DNA of 64,000 bases from Hypericibacter adhaerens (lineage in GTDB: Bacteria; Pseudomonadota; Alphaproteobacteria; Dongiales; Dongiaceae). The stretch spans positions 2,197,001 through 2,261,000 of the forward strand of contig NZ_CP042582.1 of assembly GCF_008728835.1 (NCBI RefSeq). The letters run 5' to 3'. Positions 52,467 through 60,638 of this stretch are shown here, one piece after another (position 1 is the stretch's first letter; each line of letters begins with the position of its first letter). The translations under genes were made by a program, and so were the position numbers. The notes under the pieces were generated by a model. It saw nothing but the letters and a program-made list of their open reading frames with translations. It ran no database searches and was not told the DNA's origin.

Positions 52467-54062
52467 ATGGATGACAGCGCTCCCCGCAGCGAATGGGTGA
52501 GGGCCTGCAGCCGCCAGGAGCTGGAGCAGGCGGGCCGCACGCTGTTCCGCGCCGGACCCAAGCAGATCGTGCTGTTTGCGACGCCGAAGGGCGTTCGCGC
52601 CTGCAATAATCGTTGTCCCCACGAGGGTTATCCGTTGAGCGAGGGCACGCTCGACGCCGAGTGCCGGCTGACCTGCAACTGGCACAACTGGAAATTCGAC
52701 CTGGAGGACGGCGCCAATCTCTACGGTGGCGACCGGCTGCGGACATACCCGGTTGCGTTGCGCGGCGAGGATTACTGGGTCGATGTCGCGGACGCGCCGG
52801 CGGCGTTGCGCCAGCGTGAGGCGCTCGAGCATCTGCGCGACGCCTTCGCCGACAAGGAATATGACCGGATCGCGCGGGACCTCGTCCGTTTGCGGCGGGC
52901 CGGCGGCGCGCTGAGCGACGCGCTGGCCGCCGCGATCCTCTGGTCTCATGACCGGCTCGAGTTCGGCTGGACCCATGCCTATGCCGGCGCCGCCGACTGG
53001 CTGGCGCTGGCGGACGAAGCCGGCCCCGATCCGGAGCGGCCGCTCATCGCGATCCTGGAGGCCATGACCTACATCGCCGAAGATGTGCTGCGCGAGCCGG
53101 TCTTCGGCTATGGCGACGATGTCGCCGACTATGACGAAGCGGCGTTCCTCGCCGCGATCGAGGCGCAGGACGAGGGCAGGGCCATGGCCCTGGTTCGCGG
53201 CGGGTTCGAGCGCGGCCTGGGCTTCGCCGATCTCGAGCCGGCCTTGAGCCGGGCCGCGCTGGCGCATTACATCGATTTCGGCCACCCGCTCATCTATGTC
53301 GTCAAATGCGGGCGGCTGATCGCGCGGCTGGGCGCTGCCGTGGAGAAGCCCCTGACGCTGGCGCTGGTGCGCGGGATCGCCTATGCCGCGCGCGAGGACC
53401 TGATCCCGGAGTTCCGGGGCTATGCGAAGGCGTTGGCCCGCTTCGGCAAGGCGCCGGCCAAATCCCTCGATGACGAGGCCTTGCGCCGTGCCGGCATCGG
53501 GCTGGCGCTCGAGCTGGTCGCCGCTGCCGGTGCCGCGCCGCCGCTCGATCTCTACCGCTCGATGCTCGCAGCCGGTGCCGAGCGGCTCCTGACCTTCGAT
53601 CTCGGCTTCGACAGCCGCCATGACGGGCCGGTCGCCGACAATGCGAGCTGGCTCGACGTCACCCATGGCATCACCTTCGCCAATGCCGTCAGGCGGCAAG
53701 GCACGAAGTTTCCGGATCTCTGGCCGGCCGGTCTGCTGCAGCTCGCCTGCCATGCCGGGCGCAACCTGGGCTTCACCGACCGGACGCAGGACCTGTCGCG
53801 CTGGGCGGTCAAGGACGCGGACCGCTTCTTCGAGGAGGAGATCGCAGCCCTCTTCGATCACGGCATCGAGGAGGAGATCGTCGCGGTCCATCGGCTGAAG
53901 ACGCTGCTCGCCGCGCGCGAGGAATGGCGCGCCGGGGCCGCCGGCAAGGACGGGCCGCTCCTGCTGGCGGCGGTCCATCGCTATCTGCACGAGCCGCTCA
54001 AGGGCCGCCATCCGCGGCGCACGGCACGCCAGGCCATGGCTTTCGTCGCGCGGGAAGGCTAG
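52467..54062 (+). CDS. Rieske [2Fe-2S] protein with large C-terminal helical domain
   Basis: In this 531-residue protein, residues of about 10-100 form a Rieske ferredoxin domain with cluster motif C-P-H (RCPHEGYPL) and C-N-W-H (LTCNWHNWKF), 17 residues apart, the normal C-x-H...C-x2-H ligand set. The remaining 420 or so residues are predicted alpha-helical (EYDRIARDLVRLRRAGG..., HYIDFGHPLIYVVKCGRLIARLG, RLKTLLAAREEWRAG). They look unlike the ring-hydroxylating oxygenase catalytic domain, lacking its D-x2-H-x4-H iron motif. The C-terminal part may belong to a questin-oxidase-like group, but I am not sure. ATG 52467. Its stop overlaps the convergent EamA gene by 4 bases. Confidence 0.72.
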   Translation: MDDSAPRSEWVRACSRQELEQAGRTLFRAGPKQIVLFATPKGVRACNNRCPHEGYPLSEGTLDAECRLTCNWHNWKFDLEDGANLYGGDRLRTYPVALRGEDYWVDVADAPAALRQREALEHLRDAFADKEYDRIARDLVRLRRAGGALSDALAAAILWSHDRLEFGWTHAYAGAADWLALADEAGPDPERPLIAILEAMTYIAEDVLREPVFGYGDDVADYDEAAFLAAIEAQDEGRAMALVRGGFERGLGFADLEPALSRAALAHYIDFGHPLIYVVKCGRLIARLGAAVEKPLTLALVRGIAYAAREDLIPEFRGYAKALARFGKAPAKSLDDEALRRAGIGLALELVAAAGAAPPLDLYRSMLAAGAERLLTFDLGFDSRHDGPVADNASWLDVTHGITFANAVRRQGTKFPDLWPAGLLQLACHAGRNLGFTDRTQDLSRWAVKDADRFFEEEIAALFDHGIEEEIVAVHRLKTLLAAREEWRAGAAGKDGPLLLAAVHRYLHEPLKGRHPRRTARQAMAFVAREG

Positions 54063-55024
54063 GGCAAAGCTTTCGTCGTCGCGACTTGCCTGACCGTCGG
54101 GCTTGGCCGGCCGACGACGAGCCATCCCGCAAGGGCGATCAGCGCCATCCCGGCCATGGTCGGGAGGTTCGGTGCTTCCGCGAAGACGAGATAGCTCCAG
54201 AGGCCCGCGAACAGCAGATAGCTGTAGTCGAATGTGGCGATGATGGAAGGTGGCGCCGATTGATAGGCCTTGGCGAGCCCGATACTGATGCCCAGCATGA
54301 GGACGGCAAGAACAGCCAGAATTCCCCATTCCCGCAAACCTGTCGTGCCCCAGGGACCGAGCAGGAAGGGATAAGCGGCACCGTCGGGCAAGCTCGGCTG
54401 CCATGAGGCGAGGAGTGCGCTCATGGCGCCGCCGAGGATCAAGAGGCCGAGATTGAGGGCCAGACCGAGGACGGGCGGTGCCTCCGCGGCGCATTTCGAT
54501 CGGGTGATGATCGCCGCCAAGGCATAGAGCAGCGCGGAGCCGACCGGGATCAGCGCCAAGGGCGAGAAATCGGCTGCCGCCGGCCGGATGACGAGAAGGA
54601 CGCCGCCGAATCCGATCGCGATGGCAAGCCATCGGCGCCCGCCGACCGGCTCTCCGATCAGGAGCGCCGACAGCAGTGCGATGAAGAGCGGGCCGGTATA
54701 GGCGGACGCGGCAATCACCGGCAGGCTCAGCACCGGGATCGCTGCATAGAGGGCGACATACATGAACGCCAACAGCAGGCTGCGCAGAATGACCCATGGC
54801 TTCAGCACGGCTCGCAGGTCGATGGGCGATCGGCGTAGACGCATCATGGCGATGAGCGTGGGGATCACCAGCAGCGACCGCAATACGTAGACCTGCCAGA
54901 GCGTGAAATGGGCGCTGCTGGACTTGATGATCGTATCGGCGATCGACATGGCGAGCACGCTCGCCACGATCGTCGCGATTCCCGTCGTCAGATGCTGTGG
55001 CCGCCGCACCGCCTCGGTCATCAT
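54059..55024 (-). CDS. EamA/DMT-family transporter
   Basis: This 321-residue inner-membrane protein has about ten hydrophobic helices in two EamA repeats (ATIVASVLAMSIADTIIK ... and ALIPVGSALLYALAAIITRS...). The second repeat ends SYLLFAGLWSYLVFAEAPNLPTMAGMALI, typical of the drug/metabolite exporter superfamily (RhaT/YdcZ/RarD relatives). Likely an exporter of small metabolites; substrate unknown. It is divergent from a LysR regulator across 82 bases that contain a dyad, so that regulator probably controls it. Confidence 0.88.
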   Translation of the reverse strand: MMTEAVRRPQHLTTGIATIVASVLAMSIADTIIKSSSAHFTLWQVYVLRSLLVIPTLIAMMRLRRSPIDLRAVLKPWVILRSLLLAFMYVALYAAIPVLSLPVIAASAYTGPLFIALLSALLIGEPVGGRRWLAIAIGFGGVLLVIRPAAADFSPLALIPVGSALLYALAAIITRSKCAAEAPPVLGLALNLGLLILGGAMSALLASWQPSLPDGAAYPFLLGPWGTTGLREWGILAVLAVLMLGISIGLAKAYQSAPPSIIATFDYSYLLFAGLWSYLVFAEAPNLPTMAGMALIALAGWLVVGRPSPTVRQVATTKALP

Positions 55025-55048
55025 CGCCTCCCTCGGCGCAATATTGCG

Positions 55049-55075
55049 GGCCGGTCATTGTTTCGTGAACTGGCC
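55049..55075. promoter_or_regulatory. Dyad in the EamA-LysR divergent gap (candidate LysR operator)
   Basis: Arms GGCCGGTCA (55049-55057) and TGAACTGGCC (55066-55075) form an imperfect dyad centred between the two divergent starts. LysR regulators usually bind such dyads upstream of a divergently transcribed target. Confidence 0.4.
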
Positions 55076-55106
55076 TAAATGGGATCAGTGTAGTAAGAAA
55101 TAGGAC

Positions 55107-56006
55107 ATGATCAGGAGGCTTCCGACAGGCGGTTTCGAGATTTTTCTGGCGATCGCCGATGGCGGTTCGCTGCGCGCGGCCGCCACGGCCATGGGCGTTC
55201 GGCCGCCAGCCATCAGCCAGCAGCTGAAAGCGTTCGAGAACGAGATCGGCGTCAGCCTGTTCACACGAACCACCCGATCGGTCGAGCTGACCGATGCCGG
55301 ACGGGCCCTTCTGCGGCGGGCTCGGCCCGCGATGTCTGAGCTGAAGGAGGCCCTGGAAGATGCCCGCGGCATTGGCAGAGCGCGGAAGGGAAGCATCCGG
55401 ATCACGCTGCCCTATCGCGCCTATCAGTTGCGGATCGCCCAGCGTCTGGCTGCCTTCCAGCAGAAATACCCGGAGATCGAGCTGGAATTGTCGTTCAACG
55501 AGGCCTTCGTCGACATCGTGGCGGAGCGGTTTCACGCAGGAATCAGGTTGGGCGACCGTATCGACGAGGACATGGTCGCGGTCCGGCTGACGCCGCCTCT
55601 CAAGGGATGCTATTTCGCGTCGCCCGCCTACTTCGCCCGGCACGGGCGGCCTCGGCGGCCGCGCGATCTCCTGCGGCACAATTGCATCCGCTATCGCTTC
55701 ATCGATTCCAAACGTATCGGCGAATGGCAGTTCCAGGGGCCAGCCGGACCTCAGACTGTTACCGTCAAGGGCAATCTCATCGTCAACAGCTTCGCGGCGG
55801 TCGTGGCGGCGGCGCGGGACGGACTGGGAATCGGCTGGTCGTTGCGTGCCGGCGTTCAAGAGGAACTGAACGCCGGGCTGGTGGAAAGCGTGCTTGACCG
55901 TTTTGTGCCCGTGCGTCCGGGTTTCTACTTGTATTATCCCAAGGAAAATGCCCGTATCGAGATCCTCAGGCTTTTTGCGGATTTCATGCGGGTGGGCCGG
56001 GATTGA
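55107..56006 (+). CDS. LysR-family transcriptional regulator
   Basis: This 299-residue regulator has an HTH at about residues 8-66 (TGGFEIFLAIADGGSLRAAATAMGVRPPAISQQLKAFENEIG, then LFTRTTRSVELTDAGRALL) and a substrate-binding-like effector domain at about 90-295 (RITLPYRAYQLRIAQRL, FVDIVAERFHAGIRLGDRI, GLGIGWSL). It belongs to the LTTR group that often controls an adjacent exporter, here the divergent EamA gene. ATG 55107. Confidence 0.9.
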   Translation: MIRRLPTGGFEIFLAIADGGSLRAAATAMGVRPPAISQQLKAFENEIGVSLFTRTTRSVELTDAGRALLRRARPAMSELKEALEDARGIGRARKGSIRITLPYRAYQLRIAQRLAAFQQKYPEIELELSFNEAFVDIVAERFHAGIRLGDRIDEDMVAVRLTPPLKGCYFASPAYFARHGRPRRPRDLLRHNCIRYRFIDSKRIGEWQFQGPAGPQTVTVKGNLIVNSFAAVVAAARDGLGIGWSLRAGVQEELNAGLVESVLDRFVPVRPGFYLYYPKENARIEILRLFADFMRVGRD

Positions 56007-56037
56007 TTCCCGAGCCGCTCATGGTCGGCTGGTGGCA

Positions 56038-56907
56038 ATGAAATCGCTCTGGCTCGATCGCCTGTCGGGCAAGGAGCCCGGCTGGGCGGCGACGCCGCTG
56101 GCGGGGCTGACCAACCGCAGCTTCAGGCTCCAGCGCGGCGCCGAGACCGTCGTCGTCCGGCTGCCGGGTGCCGGGACCGAACGCTATATCGACCGGCGGG
56201 CGGAGCTGCACAACCATGACGTGGCCGCGCGGCTGGGCATCGCGCCGGCGATCCTGCTGGCCGATCCCGACTGCCTGGTGACGCGCTATGTCGAAGGGAC
56301 GGAACCGCTGACCCCGGAGACGTTGCGCGAACCGGCGACATTGTCGGCGGTCGGCCGTCTGTTGGCGCGGCTGCATCGCAGCGGCGAGCTCTTCCAGGGC
56401 CGGATGGCGCTCTTTCCCAAGACCGACCAGTATCTGTGTCTGGCGGGCGACGAGACCCCGGCCGCCCTGCGCCGCTTGTGCGAGATCGCGACGCCGGCGC
56501 GCCCGATCCTTGCCGATCCCCGCGTCGCCTGGGTCCCCAGCCATATCGACCCGTCGCCCGCGAATTTCCTGCGCAGCGCGGAACGGCTTTCGCTCATCGA
56601 CTGGGAATATTCGGCGATGTGCGATCCGGCCTGGGACCTGGCCGGCCTCGTCATCGAAGCCGGGCTCGGGGAGGGGCAGCGGAGGAGCCTGCTCGATGCC
56701 TATGGTGTCGGCGACGAAAGGCTGCCCTTGCGCGTCGAGCTGTTCCGGGCGCTGCTGCATCTGGTGGCGGCGAGCTGGGCCGCGGCGCAGATCGCGACCG
56801 CCGAGGATCGCGACGGCTACCGCCGCCTGGCGGAGGACTACACGCGGCGGGCCGAGCCGCTGATCGCCGGCCTCGGTTTTGCGGCGCTGATCGCGGCGCT
56901 GCGCTGA
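56038..56907 (+). CDS. APH/choline-kinase-like phosphotransferase
   Basis: This 289-residue kinase of the aminoglycoside-phosphotransferase/choline-kinase fold has catalytic-loop PSHIDPSPANFL (H-x-D-x4-N type) and metal-binding LIDWEYSAMCDPAWDLAGL. The N-lobe TNRSFRLQRGAETVVVRLPG carries the nucleotide Lys/Arg region. It resembles the choline/ethanolamine/thiamine kinase group. It directly precedes a TPP riboswitch and thiBPQ but lies upstream of the riboswitch, so a thiamine-kinase role is only suggested by position. ATG 56038, or GTG 56032 in the same frame. Confidence 0.8.
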   Translation: MKSLWLDRLSGKEPGWAATPLAGLTNRSFRLQRGAETVVVRLPGAGTERYIDRRAELHNHDVAARLGIAPAILLADPDCLVTRYVEGTEPLTPETLREPATLSAVGRLLARLHRSGELFQGRMALFPKTDQYLCLAGDETPAALRRLCEIATPARPILADPRVAWVPSHIDPSPANFLRSAERLSLIDWEYSAMCDPAWDLAGLVIEAGLGEGQRRSLLDAYGVGDERLPLRVELFRALLHLVAASWAAAQIATAEDRDGYRRLAEDYTRRAEPLIAGLGFAALIAALR

Positions 56908-56960
56908 CGGGCGTCCGGCTCCGGCTTGCAATCGCGGATTGCCTCCCTATGATGGGCGCC

Positions 56961-57060
56961 ACTCAACGGGGTGCCCTTCGGGGCTGAGAGGAGAGACGGG
57001 GCCGTTCCCGCCTCCAACCCGACGAACCTGATCCGGGTCATGCCGGCGGAGGGAAATGAG
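56961..57060 (+). ncRNA. TPP (THI-box) riboswitch
   Basis: Conserved THI-box blocks are present in order: GGGGTGC and GGGGCTGAGAG (pyrimidine-binding arm, CTGAGA at 56984-56989), then AACCTGATCCGGGTCATGCC and GGCGGAGGGAA (pyrophosphate-binding arm, to about 57055). It lies 60 bases upstream of the thiamine binding-protein gene. Thiamine pyrophosphate binding should reduce expression of thiBPQ; whether at transcription or translation is not clear from the short spacer. Confidence 0.93.
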
Positions 57061-57117
57061 CCGCTCTCAGAGAACCGCTCGTCCGCGCACCCTCCGCGTC
57101 ACCAAGGGAGCGACGCG

Positions 57118-58137
57118 ATGCGCCATTTCAAGTCTTTTGCCGTTCTGGCGGCGATATCCATCGGCCTCGGCCTCGGTGCCTTGGGCACCGCGGCGGCCGA
57201 CACGCCGACCCTCCGCATTCTGACCTACGAATCCTTCACCTCCGAATGGGGGTTGGGCACGGCGATCAAGCCGGCCTTCGAGAAGGAATGCGGCTGCAAG
57301 CTCGAGTTCATCTCGGTCGAGGACGGCGCCGCCCTGCTGTCGCGCCTGAAGCTCGAAGGCGCCAGCTCCAAGGCCGATATCGTGCTGGGGCTCGACACCA
57401 ACCTCACCGCCGAGACGGCGGCGACCGGCCTGATCGCGGATCATGGGCTCGATCTCTCCCGGCTCGACCTGCCGATGGCCTGGGCCGACAAGCAATTCGT
57501 GCCGTTCGACTATGGCTGGTTCGCCTTCGTCTACGACAAGACGCGCCTGCCCAACCCGCCGCAGAGCCTGGCCGACCTGGCGAAGGGCGACGCCAAGGAC
57601 AAGATCGTGATCGAGGATCCGCGCACCTCGACGCCCGGCCTCGGGCTCCTGATGTGGGTGCGCAAGGTCTATGGCGACAAGGCGCCGGACTATTGGGCGA
57701 GCCTCAAGCCTCGCATCCTGACCGTGACCAAAGGTTGGAGCGAGGCCTACGACATGTTCCTCAAGGGCGAGGCGGCGCTGGTGCTGAGCTACACCACCTC
57801 GCCCAGCTATCACCTGATCGAGGAGAAGAAGGACCAGTACGCCGCCGGCGATTTTGCCGAGGGCAACTATCTCCAGATCGAGGTGGCGGCGAAGCTCGCC
57901 CATGCGCCGCAGCCGGCGCTCGCCGACAAGTTCCTCGCCTTCATGCTGTCGCCGGGTTTCCAGTCCGCGGTCGCCACCACGAACTGGATGTATCCGGCGA
58001 AAACGCCGGCGGAGGGCCTGCCGGCCGGCTTCGCGGCGCCGCTGCCGAAGGACAAGACCCTGCTCTTCACGCCCGAAGAAGCGGGGCAGGGCCGCCGCGC
58101 CTGGGTCGACGAGTGGCTGAAGGCGATGAGCCGGTGA
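57118..58137 (+). CDS. thiB: Thiamine ABC transporter substrate-binding protein ThiB
   Basis: This 339-residue periplasmic binding protein has a signal peptide (residues 1-27, ending GTAAA). The mature start LRILTYESFTSEWGLGTAIKPAFEKECGCKLEF is diagnostic of ThiB; VPFDYGWFAFVYDKTRL and TTSPSYHLIEEKKDQYAAG contain ligand-site aromatic residues. It captures thiamine, TMP and TPP. Controlled by the TPP riboswitch ahead of it. The extra-long gap to thiP (192 bases) holds an inverted-repeat element. Confidence 0.93.
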   Translation: MRHFKSFAVLAAISIGLGLGALGTAAADTPTLRILTYESFTSEWGLGTAIKPAFEKECGCKLEFISVEDGAALLSRLKLEGASSKADIVLGLDTNLTAETAATGLIADHGLDLSRLDLPMAWADKQFVPFDYGWFAFVYDKTRLPNPPQSLADLAKGDAKDKIVIEDPRTSTPGLGLLMWVRKVYGDKAPDYWASLKPRILTVTKGWSEAYDMFLKGEAALVLSYTTSPSYHLIEEKKDQYAAGDFAEGNYLQIEVAAKLAHAPQPALADKFLAFMLSPGFQSAVATTNWMYPAKTPAEGLPAGFAAPLPKDKTLLFTPEEAGQGRRAWVDEWLKAMSR

Positions 58138-58163
58138 AGGCAGATGGCGGCGTCCGTGTCCCT

Positions 58164-58309
58164 CCCCTCCCCCTACCCCCTCCCGCAAGGGGAGGGGGCT
58201 TGAGTTGTTCTTTGCTCGCTTCGCATTCTTCACTGATCCCCACAGAAGGGTGCGGCGCAGAGGAAGCTTTCTCGCCCCCTCCCCTTGCGGGAGGGGGTAG
58301 GGGGAGGGG
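58164..58309. repeat. BIME-like pair of 36-bp inverted repeats inside the thi operon
   Basis: A GC-rich 36-base unit (58164-58199, containing CCCTACCCCCTCCCGCAAGG) is repeated as an exact reverse complement at 58274-58309 (containing CCTTGCGGGAGGGGGTAGGG), with 74 bases between. Each unit also has internal palindromic pairing. It lies between the thiB stop and the thiP start and resembles a bacterial interspersed mosaic element. It could fold into one long stem and reduce read-through or protect thiB mRNA. Confidence 0.75.
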
Positions 58310-58330
58310 TTGCCGCAGGAACGGGTCTCG

Positions 58331-59938
58331 TTGACGACGCGCGCCCACACGCTCAACCTCCCGCTCCTCGGCGGCCTCGCGAGCCTCGTCGTCATCCTCC
58401 TGCTGATCGGCGGCGCCTTCGTCGCCCTGCTGCTGGCGGCGGCCGACATCGACATCGGCGCGGTCGTGGGCGACAGCTATATCCGCCACGTCGTCGGCTT
58501 CACCGTCTGGCAGGCGGCGCTCTCGACCCTGCTGAGCGTCGGGCTGGGCGTTCCGGTGGTGCGGGCGCTCGCGCGGCGCCCGCGTTTCTTCGGCCGGGAA
58601 GGGCTGCGTTACCTCTTCGCCATGCCGTTCCTGACGCCGGTCATCGTCGCGATCTTCGGGCTGGTGGCGATCTATGGCGTCAGCGGCTGGCTCAATCGCG
58701 GCCTCGATCTGTTGGGCTCCGCGCAGGATTTCCATCTCTACGGCCTTGCCGGCATCCTGATCGCGCATGTGTTCTTCAACATGCCGATGGTGGTAACGCT
58801 GCTGCTGCCCCGCTTCGAGGCGGTGCCGGCCGACAGCTGGCGGCTGGCGGCCCAGCTCGGCATGAAGAGCGGGGCGATCTTCCGCGTCATCGAGCTGCCG
58901 CTGCTGCGCCAGACGCTCCCCACCATCGCCATGCTGGTGTTCCTGCTCTGCTTCGTCAGTTTCGTCGTGGTGCTGGCGCTGGGCGGCGGCCCGCAGGCGA
59001 CGACGCTGGAGGTCGCGATCTACCAGGCCCTGCGCTTCGATTTCGATCTCGGCCGCGGCGTGTCGCTGGCCTTGCTGCAGCTCGCGATCGGCGCGGGCTT
59101 GTTCGCGATGACCCGCCTGCTCGAGCGCCAGATGCCGCTGATGCCGAAGCTCAGATCCCTGGTCGCCCGGCCGGATGCGGCCGGGCGCCTCGGACGGGCG
59201 CTCGACCTGATCGTCATCGCGATCGCGGCCCTGTTCGTGGCGACGCCGCTGGCCGCGATCGTGATCGAAGGCATCCTGGGATCGGTCGGGCATCTGGTCT
59301 CGGACCCGCGGCTGCAGCTCGGAACCCTGCGCAGCCTGACGATCGCCGGTTGCGCCAGCCTGCTTTGCGGCTGCCTGGCGCTGGGGATCTCGATGTCGGG
59401 CCGGCAGCGCCCGGGCCGGAGCCCGCGCTGGTCGGGACTGCTCCAGATGGCTTCGGTGAGCGGCCTCGTCGTCTCGCCGCTGGCGTTGGGCACGGGGCTC
59501 TTCCTGCTGTTCCGCCCGGTCGTCGACCAGCCCTGGATCGCTTACGGGCTCGTCGTCGCGATGAACGCCATCATGGCGCTGCCGTTCGGGCTGCGGACGC
59601 TCTCCCAGGCGGTCGCCGACGCGGCGCGCGAGGACGACCGGCTCTGCGGAGCGCTGGGCCTTTCGGGATGGAACCGCTGGCGCCTCATCGATTGGCCCAA
59701 GCTGCGCAGGCCGCTGGGCGGCTGCCTGGCGCTGGCGTTCAGCCTGGCCCTGGGCGATCTTTCGGCCATCGCGCTGTTCGGCCGCGACGGCATGGAGACG
59801 CTGCCGCTGCTGCTCTATCAGCAGATGGGGGCCTATCACATGCCCGATGCCAACGTGACGGCAGCCCTGCTGCTGATTCTCAATTTCGCATGCTATGCGG
59901 CGATCGCCGCGGGAGTGGGGGGCCGTGCTCGCCGTTGA
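58331..59938 (+). CDS. thiP: Thiamine ABC transporter permease ThiP
   Basis: This fused double permease has 535 residues from TTG 58331 (AGGA at 58317); the frame stays open to TTG 58310, which abuts the inverted repeat. Twelve or so hydrophobic helices lie in two BPD_transp halves, each with an EAA-type loop (RLAAQLGMKSGAIFRVIELPLLRQTLP and CGALGLSGWNRWRLIDWPKLRRPLG). The C-terminal half includes SLALGDLSAIALFGRDGMETLPLLLYQQMGAY, a ThiP hallmark. It forms the channel for thiamine with ThiB and ThiQ. Its last bases overlap thiQ. Confidence 0.92.
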   Translation: MTTRAHTLNLPLLGGLASLVVILLLIGGAFVALLLAAADIDIGAVVGDSYIRHVVGFTVWQAALSTLLSVGLGVPVVRALARRPRFFGREGLRYLFAMPFLTPVIVAIFGLVAIYGVSGWLNRGLDLLGSAQDFHLYGLAGILIAHVFFNMPMVVTLLLPRFEAVPADSWRLAAQLGMKSGAIFRVIELPLLRQTLPTIAMLVFLLCFVSFVVVLALGGGPQATTLEVAIYQALRFDFDLGRGVSLALLQLAIGAGLFAMTRLLERQMPLMPKLRSLVARPDAAGRLGRALDLIVIAIAALFVATPLAAIVIEGILGSVGHLVSDPRLQLGTLRSLTIAGCASLLCGCLALGISMSGRQRPGRSPRWSGLLQMASVSGLVVSPLALGTGLFLLFRPVVDQPWIAYGLVVAMNAIMALPFGLRTLSQAVADAAREDDRLCGALGLSGWNRWRLIDWPKLRRPLGGCLALAFSLALGDLSAIALFGRDGMETLPLLLYQQMGAYHMPDANVTAALLLILNFACYAAIAAGVGGRARR

Positions 59939-60638
59939 GATGACCGCAGTCACCTTCCGCTACGAGGCGATGCTGATGCGCTTCGACCTCGCGGTCGAGG
60001 CGGGCGAGAGCCTCGCCATCATCGGTCCCAGCGGCGCCGGCAAGAGCACGCTGCTCAACCTCGTCGCGGGCTTCGAGACGCCGCTTGCCGGCAGCATCAA
60101 GCTCGCGGGGCTCGATATGGCGGGCCTGCCGCCGGCCGAGCGCCCCGTGACCATGGTGTTCCAAGAGCACAATCTCTTCGCCCATCTTCCGCTCTTCGAC
60201 AACGTCGCATTGGGCATCGATCCGGGCCTGCGGCTGAAGCCCGGCGACAGCGCCCGGGTCGAGGCGGCGCTGGCCGAGGTGGGGCTGACCGGCCTCGGCC
60301 ATCGCAAGCCCGAGCAGGTCTCGGGCGGCGAGCGCCAGCGCGCGGCCCTGGCACGCGCCCTGGTGCGCAACCGGCCTCTGCTGCTGCTGGACGAGCCCTT
60401 CGCCGCGCTGGGTCCCAAGCTGCGGCGCGAGATGCTGGATCTCGTGAACGCGCTGCGGCGCGGCCGCGGCCTCACCGTGCTGTTCGTCAGCCACCAGCCC
60501 GAGGATGCGCGTCACGGCGCCGACCGTGTCGCCTTCGTCCAGGACGGCCAGATCCGGCGGATCGCGGCCACGGCCGACTTCTTCGCCGAGCCGCGCCTGC
60601 CTGAGATCGCGGCCTATCTCGGCGAGGCCGAGGGCTAA
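59925..60638 (+). CDS. thiQ: Thiamine ABC transporter ATP-binding protein ThiQ
   Basis: This 237-residue ATPase has Walker A GPSGAGKST, Q-loop MVFQEHNLFAHLPLFDNVALGI (typical of ThiQ), signature VSGGERQRAALARAL, Walker B LLLLDEPFAALG and the switch VSHQPEDARH. The D-loop has GPK in the place of the common DPx. GTG 59925 is preferred (GGGG upstream, 14-base overlap with thiP); ATG 59940 lies just after the thiP stop and is equally possible. Last gene of the TPP-controlled operon; its stop overlaps the convergent NADH dehydrogenase gene. Confidence 0.92.
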   Translation: MLAVEMTAVTFRYEAMLMRFDLAVEAGESLAIIGPSGAGKSTLLNLVAGFETPLAGSIKLAGLDMAGLPPAERPVTMVFQEHNLFAHLPLFDNVALGIDPGLRLKPGDSARVEAALAEVGLTGLGHRKPEQVSGGERQRAALARALVRNRPLLLLDEPFAALGPKLRREMLDLVNALRRGRGLTVLFVSHQPEDARHGADRVAFVQDGQIRRIAATADFFAEPRLPEIAAYLGEAEG

